Positions 23,414 to 35,400 of a stretch of DNA of 64,000 bases are shown piece after piece (the stretch's first letter is position 1; the number at the start of each line of letters is the position of its first letter). The position numbers were made by a program, and so were the translations under genes. The stretch is from Spirometra erinaceieuropaei. Its lineage: Eukaryota > Platyhelminthes > Cestoda > Diphyllobothriidea > Diphyllobothriidae. The notes beneath the pieces are model-generated. The model made no database searches and was not told the DNA's origin. It worked only from the letters and a program-made list of their open reading frames with translations. The DNA is taken from positions 48,623 through 112,622 of the forward strand of contig CACRXP010001118.1 of the NCBI GenBank assembly GCA_902702965.1. The letters are read 5' to 3'.

Positions 23414-26400
23414 GTAGGTTGGAACAGTTTGTGAGCTTTGTGTGGTCTACTGCGATAATTCATGCGAATAGTTCGAAGTGCAATACTATAGACAATTAAA
23501 CATATGTCATGATCTTTCTTCCTCCTACAGATCTCAAACTACTATGGGCAATTACTACTTAGAAAACGCTGCTGTCTCTAAGGCATTTAACAAAAGAGTG
23601 GAACCTATGAGCATAAGTCATTAAGTAGATTGAATTTCTTCTTTATCACCAGACGACTAGGACGCTCCTTATTCTATTGAAAAAGTTCGTTTACAGTTCA
23701 AAGTCTTCTTGGTATGCACGTTTAATCTGTATTCAGGTGTATTATTCTATAGGACAAGGAAAGTTAAGCAAAATGCGCATTCGAATCATGAAATAAGACG
23801 AAAATAGCTGGTGTAAGAGATTTGCTCACGGGTTTGATTATAATGAGAATTATACTCGTCAATGCAGCACCCTCGAAGACAGTCGCATAGCAACAAGTAC
23901 TAAAGTAGGATAAATACTGTGATAGAGTCGGAAGACTGTCGAGGTGTTTCCGACTTATTATCGATCGCCAGCCAGACATTAATGAAACCCAGATTTGGAT
24001 TGGCCAGACCCCTTAGGGACCAAATCTTAAGTGAAAGAGGAAGGACGAGGAGGAAAAAGAGCCTGTAACATGAAGACTCGAGGGCTGGTTGTCCTGTAGA
24101 TTGTATGCCGCCAATACAAAGTTGGGGTGAGAAGCTGGCCGATTGGGATGGTTGGAGCAGGGATAATGATTGCGAAGTTGAGCCTTAGAGCCCTGGCATA
24201 CAGTCACATAGCAGCCTTTAATAATGCCTGTAAGGGCTTTAGACTGTGGCCCATGGTACAGGGCCATGAGCTGGTTTCTTGCAGTAGTCGGATCGGCAAA
24301 CGGTTCTCCCGTGTTACGTTCCCTGTCCCGACCGACAGAACAACAGGCCCGTGACCTAGCATTGGATCTTTGAACTCAACGCTCAACTATTAAATTTTCC
24401 AGGTTCTGTTTCTGGATTGCTCAGATTCCGACTGAGGAACTGCGCAATCAGCAACAAGCGCAATGAACTCCCGGTGCCATATTCGGTGCTGAGACATTTC
24501 CTAAGGAGGAGAATTAGTCACGTGGGGAGGGCGCGGACGAGCAACAATCTCGGTGACAGCGAGCCAAATTGCCGAACCATCATCATGCTAACATCCAACA
24601 TGCATGATTAAATTGAGGCAATTAAGGACTCGGACCCGGACTGGCGAGCCATCATCGTTTCATTTACGATACCCAGCGGTGGTCGCGAGGGCAGTTGATC
24701 ATAGTACCCATGTGTCCCCATGGCAACTACGTACTATATATATTGCAGTCCTTGTGCCTCCACTACCTTTATCTGCAACGGCCTATGATGATATGTTGGA
24801 GTGAGAATCCGAAACGTCAGGGCAATAAACTTCATGTTCCACCGAACGCATCTTCTTCTTCTGAACTGCTTCATGGAACTCGACTACTCGTTCCATTGGT
24901 ACGGTTGACCGAAAACGGCTAATAAGCCCGAAGTGACCGTCCTAATTTCCCTCTGCTGGTATCTATTTAGAGAAGGGCTAGATAGTTTGGTAAATAAATT
25001 GTAGCCTTCCATAATTGTGGGAGTAGCTGAACAGCACGGTCAAATAGGAAATCGGCCCGTCAATTTGGATTCTTACTCCAACCTATCATCATAGGCAGTT
25101 GCAGATAAAGATAGTGGAGGCACAAGGACTGCAATATATATAGTACGTAGTTGCCATGGGGCCACATGGGTACTATGATCAACTGCTCTCGTGACCACCG
25201 CTGGGGGTCGTAAATGAAGCGATGATGGCTCGCCAGTCCGGGCTCGAGTCCTTAATTGCATTTCAAGAGGCAATTTGGCGAGCACACGTCTGCTTTCGAT
25301 AGATTCTCTTCAGGTCTGTGCATTTATATGGCTATTGAGGTAATGAATTAAAGAATACGGGCAAGTAGATAATTAAGCTGTTGCTTGGGTTTGTGGAGGG
25401 GAGGGGAGGTGAGGGGGAGAATGAAACACCACAATTACAGTCAGCGTCAGGGAGAAGGCTGGCCCCGGCGAAGGTAATTACCTGCGGGTAGCTGGCTTGG
25501 TGGCTTTGAACCATGGCGACTGTGGGACCTGTATGAAGTTCTTCTGTGCGCATAGGACCAGTCCTCGTAGCCTGATCGCACCCGCCTCTGCCGTAGCCAA
25601 AAAGCGCTTCCCAAGTAGTTTTGGATAGCTTGATGAGACCTTGTAAATCACTCTGAAGGCCTCTTTGGTGTCTACACGGTGGTCTGTGTCCACCATGTGC
25701 GCGAGGATCGAGCTGTTGAGGTTCTTTATTTGACCCTTTCCTAACCATGCTGGAAGATGTTCTTTTATTTTTTTGGATAAACGTCGGCTCGTGCGACCAA
25801 TATATTCTGTCCCACAGGAGCAGGTGAAGGAGTAAATACACATAGAGGTGGTCTGAGCTGGTAGTTTGTCTTTGCCCTCTCCGCATAGAATGGGACTGGT
25901 GGAGAACCGTACACGGGTGTCGGCTGCTGGAAAGGTCTGTGGTACAGCTTGAGTTAGGCGTCATCGTTAAAGTTCACTTGGTGCATCCCCTTGAAATGGG
26001 ACCCTGAGTATGAATTTGGTCGTTTGTGCCCTCTAAAAGAGGAAATAAGTGCACACTGACGTCTCTTAATCCCTGGAAGCACTGCGGCAATCCGATTTGG
26101 TGGAGGGAAGCGCGTACCCGTGGTTGAAGTAAAATAACAAAGAATCCGATGAATGCATGGGTGTTGAAAGTGTGTAATTTTGACATTTTGTCCTTCGCTT
26201 TAACGTAGATTTAGCCAATTACTAGAGTTGAAACTCCGACTTATACTTCCTATTAGACACAACTTACCTGCGTCAGGCAAGATGCGCAGAATGATTGTAA
26301 CACAGGCTTCGATTTTTTGGCTACTGCATATGCTAGAATTTGAGTAAATGAGGTAATATTTACATACTACTAGCTGCATGTCTATAGGACGTAAACACTA

Positions 26401-29400
26401 CGCGGTTACTCTGTCGATGTTAATGGATCTCGTATTGGACAGCCATATAAACTTGTGGGTCGAGGTTAATAAGTTTCGTGTCAAAGGACTCATTTCAGGT
26501 CCACGTACTAATTTCTGCGCAAGTTAAAAGATTAGCACTAGTTACTGGAGAATATATCAGAAAACACGCGAGAAACACTGGCTGGCCTATTGATGAGCCG
26601 AACCCCTGATAGCAGAACCATGCAGCAGCCAGAGATCGAAGAAGCAAGCTTCCGGCTAGCATCTGCGCCTGGAGTCTGGCAAATCGATCATTATTAATAC
26701 TGTCAGATATTTTCTGCGCAAATTCGGCCGGTTAATTGGAATAAGCTATCCTACGAGCGAGTCGGGGAAATGCCAAGCAGGCAAATGTCTGATCTCAGTA
26801 ATTTCTTCTAATGTAAATACAGTAATGATATGGCTCGTTGTGCATTGTGCGAACAGCTATCGCAAACTTGGAGAAGTTCGTCATTTCGCATAGGATGGAG
26901 ATATTGCCCACAGGAAGCAAAGTTCGGAGTATGTAGAAATCTTCCTACAGAGGAGTCATCAACTCCGAGAGTGGAGGGATTGTTTTGCGGCTGAATTTTT
27001 TTTGCTGAATTCTACTTATAGAGGCCTTCCTAGCCCCATCAACAAATAGCGGCGAATTTATGCGATAAACTTATTTTGGCCATTGAACTGGACATAGTGA
27101 ATATCGAGTACTGAAGCATGCTAAAGGTGTTCTTTTTAACAGCCGGAATGGGTATCCAAGTGGTTATGTATGCTTAAATTATTAACTGTCCTGCCTTTGC
27201 AAGTAACTTAAGCGGAGCTTCGAGGCAATTCTGGCGATGTTTTCGAACCACAGATACAAAGTTACAAATTTATGTTAAAGTGAGATTTATGAGTCTTTTC
27301 AATCTATGCACAGCACACGAAGCTTAAACGTTTCTTCAGATTTTCTTTTTTATTCCTCATGTAGTTCATTGCGGATCTGTTTTTGACGCTGAAATATTCG
27401 AATCCAGAAAATACTTTAGAAGACAATAACCCATGCGATCTTTGGATCACCGACTTGAAGTGTGATGTGTATTTCGAAGTCTGTGTGAGCTCCGATGCAA
27501 ACCGGTGAGATATTCCTAATTTAAATTCATTTTGCGCAAATGTAAGCCGCATTTAAAATTACCGACGATTAGCAAATAATCCAACCGCAGTACTTAAATT
27601 TACTCCACTTTTTTAGAAATGTGTAGCATGTCCTCTGATATAGGTAGTTCGCAGAGCTTAAAAACGTAACTTATAAACAGCAATAACACCTTGATTTGGC
27701 AGCCGGCTTCAATAGACACCGAGGTTTGCTTTGAGCTTGATGGTAAACAGATTGTTTAACAGAAAGTAAAACTCTCTATTTATTTAGAAGAGCCTTTTTA
27801 GGATTGCAACTGAGAGTTTACTTGAATTAATGCCTTGTACAGAGACTGCGACGTTCTGAAAAAGAGTACGGAAATATTTTTGGATCAAGATCAAATAGAA
27901 CTGGCCAATAATGGAAGGATAGTTATCCCAATTCGATCATCACTGCCGGTATGTTTGACACGGTTTTCGTCCTTTAAACTGATAAGAAAATGAACGTGTT
28001 TTTAGATGATGATCCAGCTGAAACACAATGTCACTTTTAGAACTAAAGGACTCTTGATTTGGTTGCTGGGAATTAAACATACCCAGAAGAGATCCCACCG
28101 GTCCGAATACTGATAATGCCATGAACTTAGAAAGGTCGACATTTCAGAATGCTGGCAAACATATACTCTCGGTAACTCATTATCATGCCTATACAAATGC
28201 ATGGAAATTGAAAATATTAGGCGTTCACAGGGTTGATAAGTGCCTCAGGGCTTATTAACACACATCGTTAAAGCAGTACTTCAGCAGCTGCGAAACATAC
28301 TTCGGGAAAACTGATACTTAGAGAGATTTATCCTCCGGAATATTAGGGGGCCCTGCAAAGCCTGCCGCAGCAAATAAAAAAGTCTTGTTTATAAGACAGC
28401 CTTTTCTAGGAGACGTAACAAGTGAGCTAGTAAGACGACCTCAAAAGCCAGCGATCATTAGCGCATTTCTCGCGACGAATTTACGCGTATGTTTCACAAA
28501 CTCCCCTGTGCTACTGTTGGAAGTTAAAGACTGACTACCGTGGCAGGTTGCATTGACGTCTATTTACTCATTTGTTTGCTTCTTTGGAGTTGGATATACC
28601 GGCCGTACGACGTGACGCCTGGAAAAGAGCAAACGCGAACACGTCTGCCTGGTTAGACAGAGTCGAAAAAGATCGATTTCGAGTTTTATTCCGGCGCGTC
28701 TTGTCGACAAGAATAACCGAATAGACGCCAAAGAAGCTTTTCGATTTGTCTACCGGACATCAGCCAACTCCGCTTTAAGGCCTACGCCAACGGGTGCTGG
28801 CTATAGCCGAGGACAGCGAACCCAGTGATATATTGTCAGAAGACATTGACACAGAGGCTCTGTCTTCCGCGGTCATGGCCGACCCAAGATGGTTATCGCA
28901 CTGCGTCCCACCCGCCAGAAGACAGTGATGTGTACCCCACGTACCCGACTTACAAATATCACTCACAACCTATGTTATCACCTTGCCCCAAAGATCATTA
29001 CATGTCGATCTTTTCATGCGGGTGGAGCGGTAACGATGAGTGTTAATAACCCCTGAGTTACTTATAAACCCTATTAACTTATACTTTCAAGTCCCATGTA
29101 ACTGTACCAGCTTGATGATGAGTTACGGAGAGCAGGTGTATGGTAACTTGACTTTTTAAGTGTAACATGAGGATATTTGCAGAATTTCGAAATGCCTGGA
29201 TTTGTCTGGGGACGTATTCAAATATCAGCTGTAATGCACGGGGTACTCAAACTCAAATAACCAGAGAAAACCTCAAAGCATGTTGCACTGAGTAACTACT
29301 TATGATTTTCACTCAGAAAATGACGTTATCTCTTCCATACTTCCGTACTTTTATTAAAGAATTGGGGGTTGTTTCTCAACACTACCTGCCTTTACATCAC

Positions 29401-32400
29401 AATGAAAGGAAGCTGTATACAGTCTTTTCAGAGAACACTTCATTGAACATTTCCAGGAGCTTATTTGGATCAGGCTGAAGTGAAGTATCCTAACAGTGTC
29501 AACTAATCCCTTGTTGTGTACTTAAGTCTTGTACAGCATAAATCAGAGACCAGGCCAGAAGGAGAGAGCTCAAAAGTTATCCCATTTATTGCCTTTGCGA
29601 TCAAGCGATCTGACAGAGGTTTAGTGGACCGGATCTCCGATGACTACGGTATTACCAATTTTAGGAGGATTTCAGTGTTTTTGATAGAGTAACATCACTG
29701 GCGTCTCCTGGTCAACCGGTAGTTGCTTCTGCCCCTTTAGACTAAGTATGTAGATTGGCAACTTGAACATGAGAGCAAAATTCAAACCATCCAAAGTGCC
29801 TGTAAAAAGAGTTATTTGGGGCCAGATTTTCATCCTGCGCTCCTGTCTGAGCGCGGGCCGTTGTTAATTGCCGTTGTCTGACGCGGATAGCACGGTGCTC
29901 GGTGTGTTCTGCTGTCCGCCTGGTGCGAACCGGTGCCTTTTCACTGAAGTTCCATGCTGGTCCTCGTTGGCAGTATATTGCACCCATATCTGTTTGACTC
30001 ATTGAATAAAACTGAAAGACCACTATGTCATGCGGTCAGTTATCTAGTTGTTTATGATCTACTCAGACGCAATGCATGGAAAGTGCTACGAGGTACCTTA
30101 AGATCCTAAGATCAGACCCCTTGCTCTAATGAGCTATTGGTAGAGAGTCCGGAAGTGCCACTCCGTTTCATGTTAAAGAGTATTAGGAAAACAATTAAAA
30201 ATTCTGTAAGCCATCTTTTGTCTTTGCGATATTCCACGTCTTTATTACCCCTAACAGAAGTCGTTGTGGATAAGTGTGGCCGCTTGGGATCACGACACAG
30301 TGTCTTCATCCGATCTCATAGGTGACTTTGAAATAGATGGCAGTCTGGAATACTTACTTGAGAAGGCACGGTCTCTTCGGCCGCGAAGAAAGCGTCACGC
30401 AAGGTGAGAGCTTCTCACGTTCTGTTATCATCTCCATAAATATTTTTACCATTCCTTAAGGCACGCTAAAAATGCAGCAGTTAAGTAGGATACAAATAAA
30501 CTTCGAATAAACCAAAGGCGCTAACATCAGGGCAAACAAATATCTATCAGTCAACTAGACTAACTACTAATCCATCCGATTTTTATCTGCCTATTTTAAA
30601 TAAGTAAGTTCTATAACAACACTTGATCAGGATAGCCAGATGCACTCAAACGAGGTTTAATCACTTAGAAATAAAAGTCTCGTCCTTATCCATAGAACGA
30701 TTTGCGATGTTATCAAATGTCAGTGCTATTTCGGAAAGAATGTAGACAGAACTCTCTGCTTAAGATCCGCTAACCCTAACGACAACCCTAACCCTATCGG
30801 AAATCGTAAACGTATTCGTATCCCTTAGACATAGCCCTAACTGAGAAACCTAACCGTAATACTGAAACCTATTCGTACGCTCAAACCCTAACCGTAACCC
30901 GAAAACATAAGCCTTAAGGCATAACCCTAACCCGAAAATCGGAAACCATTAACCGGTACCCTAATCCTAACCTCAAACGTAAAACGGAAGCCAAATAGGT
31001 CAGATGTGATTATGGAGCCTCACAAAGTAGCCCCAGTAAACAGACCCCCCAGCCACCTGTAATACGGTGTCTGGCTCCCATCTGCGATCTAGCCAGATGA
31101 TTATTTGGAAACTTATGCGTTTATCAAATTTACCACTCAAAGAAAGTTCCTATTTGACTTTTAATTCACTATACTTTGGGTTAGTGCTGCTGTTCATGAA
31201 GCACATAACAATATCTGTGTATGAGCATCAGGCAGACTCTGCACAGAGCCGCGATGTATGTAGGCAATTTTCCTGGATATACTGAATAGCATATAGTTAG
31301 CATATCTTAGAAGTAATTGCAAGCGTTTTATGTTTCCAAATGAGAAAAACAAACGCTACTCATATTAGCTGCTGTTCACAGTCAATCTTACTCTGGACAG
31401 TAGACTCCCGGCAGCCTTAATTTACCTGCAATTGCTTTCCAGCACGTTAGTCTCCTTCAAAACAGCATTTGCTATTTTGTGAGAGAGAGGGGAGGGGAAA
31501 ATTACTTTAAGCTGGACAGAAGTAAATGCCTTATGCGTCTAATGACTATTCAAGTGGTGCCGCACAGTCAACTACAAAGCGATGGTGCCAATAGAGTCTG
31601 AATGACCACTTGTCCTTTATACTAAAATGTCGATAAGGCGTTTCACAGAGAACACTTTTTTTCGTTGCATATTGGATAACGATGACTTTTTGAATTTACT
31701 GCTCTCGGAGGTTACCTCATGCGTGATCATGAGAATTAAATATTTTGAACTATGTTGTGGTCCTTGTAGCCATTGTGAATCTTCGACTTTTTAGAGGTTT
31801 GCCTAACAATTTCAACAGCAATGTACTTCAGCCCACATAAGCTTCTCACTGTGAGACTGAACTAGGGAAAAATCGGTTAGTCGCATTAGTAAGCAGCTAT
31901 TCTTCCATAGTTCAACGACACGGTCACCGGCGCTAGGTCGGAAAGTAGGTGGTTTATCTCCTTTCAGTAACTGAACATTTTCTCATACCTATATTTGAAA
32001 ACGACAATTGCATACGAAGTTTTATGTGCTTCATCTTTTTAAATACAAGGTGTGAAGCAGAAAAATTGGCCAGACCGTAGTTGCATAGGTATTACGTTGA
32101 TCTTATACTTTGGCCCTGAATATTTGCCCCTGTGGAAAAAGCTAAAGAAAACTCATGTCAACATTCGCAGGCACACAAACTTGTCCGTCACAATGTTTTG
32201 TCTTCTTCCCCAGCATGTCAATGAAATTGGAACTGCAATGCAGGAAGAATTGGTTTGGGAAATTGTGCGAGACCTACTGCAAACCCGTTGCTGACACTTT
32301 CACTTGTGACGAGAACGGCACTGCCATATGCCTGCCAGGTATGTACAATGTGGGTTCCTGAATTTTATCGATAAATACGAACAGTCGCTAAAAGGCTGCG

Positions 32401-35400
32401 AAAGGCAGAGGTAGGCCCCATAAGTATGACTACTAGTAAGAATCAAAATGCTAGAAAACCCGAAATTTTACTAGTCGGTTGGCCTAGGTTAATTTTTAGT
32501 TGTCTATTGAAATGTTTATGTAGTGCTTGCTGCTTGGGGAATTGCTGTCTCTCTTTTCTTTCCGCAGTCACGTACGGTCCGCAGCATAAGATGCCTACTG
32601 GCCAGAATGCACAACAACGCATTCTCGATTTTCAGGTGATTTAAATAAACAGCAAATATAATTTAACACTCAAGATGCTATCTTGGAATACATGAGAATC
32701 AATAATCGGTATCTTTAAATAGAAATTGCTGTATTTGACAGCTATAAGTCAAACTTTACATAAATAACGTGCAACACATCGGATATTATAGAGGTTCGTG
32801 ACAGAGTGGTCAAAGCTCTATTTTATATGTTTTCAGGGATATTTCCGGAAAAATTTGAAGAAACGACTTAGCTAGAGGACGAGATAGGAGAGGGAGGAAT
32901 ACGCTTTATTTTGAAAGTTTACTTCGAAATTTTCGGCAAAATGGGGCTTCTTTCACTGTGGACGTAATATACGTTAACAAATAAAGCGAGAGTAAAAGGT
33001 TTACACATAAGGAACATCTATTACGGGACAGTTCAAATTTAAGTTTCTGTATTTCTGTCTCTTCACGCGCAAGAAAGCGTGCCAGGGCTGGTAATACAAA
33101 GTGCTGATATGCCGATGAACGCCAAAAGATATGTCGAAAGCTACGGCGCATGGGGCAAGAGAACTTCACAGTAATTGGTTCAGAATGTAGGGGATGGGCA
33201 GCGTCATCCAGAATTCGATCAGTAAATTTCTTGACCGTTTCGAAATGTCGTCATATGATAATATCAACTCAAGAGACAATAAACGCCGACAGCAGAAGAA
33301 CGCATTAGAAGATTCATTTTTAAATTAACGTATTTTTTCAAGCAAAACAGAAAAATTGACGGCAGAACAGTAAAGAATGCAGACACCTTAAAGTCTCCAG
33401 ATTAAGAGGTTATGTGTGTGGTAGGACAATAAACGACGAATTTAATATGGAAGTTTCCGCACTTTGATGAAAAAGGTTCGGTATGAAGGGAGAAATGAAA
33501 GATTTGACGACATAGTAACACAAAGGTGCCTAAAAGAGGATACCTTGTTGAGGAGACTGTCCAAGCATTCAGGACTAGGAAAGGGTCGCCGTCAGAAACC
33601 ACACTAGGATGATTTCTGAATATTCAATAGGAGACCATTTTCCAACGTCCATTCGTAGACATGGTCAAGGCCATCCTTCAGGAATTGGATATGAGTTGGA
33701 TTTTCGAGATGGCGACCAACAACCACATCATCCGCATATCTGACAAATGGACAGTCGTTTGGCCATCTCAGGCCATCAGAATGGAGGGAGAAGAGGTGAG
33801 GGGATAAGAAGGAACCCTGAAGAACTCAACAGCCATTGGGAAGGGCCGTAGATTTCCGCTTGTCCGACTGGACGAATTGAGTGCGGGAAGTAATTACCGA
33901 GCCAAGAGACAACCCAGTCTGGAGAGTCGCACGCGGATGTTTTACTAAAGAGGAGAGGATGCGGGAAAGAATTGAAGGCGGAGGTGTATTCAAGAAAAGC
34001 ACATGCGTACGCACGGCAACCCTTATCCAGACCTTTTAGAACAGAGTGAACCAAAAAGGCAACAGCATTTAGGATACTACGCTTGACCTTTTATGCAAAT
34101 TGTAAAGGATTGAAAGAAGTAGAAGGGAATTACCTTATAACACCTAGGGCAACTGATTTAACAAGCTTCGGCACTTGGGAGGAGCAGGCAATTAGACAAA
34201 ATGATTTAGGACTAAATGAGTAGGAATGATTCCTACCGTACACCAGGCGTCAGAAATCTTGAACAACATGAACGGTATGCTAATAAGGTGTCAAAACGGG
34301 GGCTATTGGAGAACAGTAGGATTTAAGAAGAAAAGGTAAGACGCCACCCGCCTTGGCAGCTGTTGATTCACGGACCTTTTAAGGTGTTTATTCACTGCTG
34401 TCACAGACACAGATGAGAAAACACATGGCGGTTGGGAAATGTCATTTAAGGGAAGACAGGAGTTATTGTGACTAAAGACAAAAGTTTCTTTTTCACATCG
34501 GCATCCACAAGCGACGATCTGCTACAATGGCTAGTAAGATGCTTAAGATTCTTCCATATTTCAGCAAAGGAGAAAAAAAGAGGAGAAAGAACAAGTAAAA
34601 AGCCGACTAGTCTTAAGAAGAATAAAACGCAGCTGCACTCCAGTTAATTTGGCCGATCTTGCCCAAATATGGCTGTTGTGAATCAAACATTACCAAAGTC
34701 TTCCCCTTTCCATATGACTACGGCATTCCTCATTGGTATACATTTCTTTTCCTGGATTATCTCAAGGAACACATGCTTCTTAATAACTGACTTCGACAGT
34801 CACAGATTCTTCTTCCATCTAGGGTACTTTGGGCCGTCGTGTACACGTAAAGACCACTGTTTCATTGAACCGTGCGCGGAAAATGCTCAATGCGAAAACA
34901 CAGATGTGGGATTCAGGTGCATTTGCGACGGAAAAGAAGGTGAGGCATGACGTCAACGAGTTTACTGTTGCTTCCTTATTAGAAATTTCCATGTCAGTGT
35001 TAACCCCTGCCCTGGCGCCTTGGGATATGCCAGACGACCTAAGTCGGGCTGAAATAAAGACACCTTTTCCTTTATAGATGTTAAGTGCTACGCCAGCTAC
35101 AAGCCCTGCATCAATGAGACCTGCTCTGAAAACGGGGTTTGTAAGCCTTCACCTGGAAGCGCTGATGGTTTTGAATGCGAATGCAAAAGTCGTTGGAGAG
35201 GCAAACGCTGCGAACTCCGTCTAGATGCTTGCGAATATGAGGAAAGGAGACTTCAGGAGTTGAACGCAGGGGCAAAAACTGTTTGCCTAAATAACGGAAC
35301 CTGCATCAGCGATCCTAACGGCCTGGACTTCCGGTGTCAGTGTCCTCCTGGCTGGGAGGGCAGTCGATGCGAGAAAAGGTCGAATCAGGTGTGAGGTGAT

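Noticed and set aside
25332..25964. 210-codon minus-strand frame, the longest in the window
   Set aside because: Overlaps the GIY-YIG frame in another register; only the 25478-25843 frame has protein motifs.
34669..34950. Open frame with a hydrophobic N-terminus running into EGF 1
   Set aside because: The upstream part is intron; the acceptor at 34821-34822 and the split Gly codon define the true exon start.
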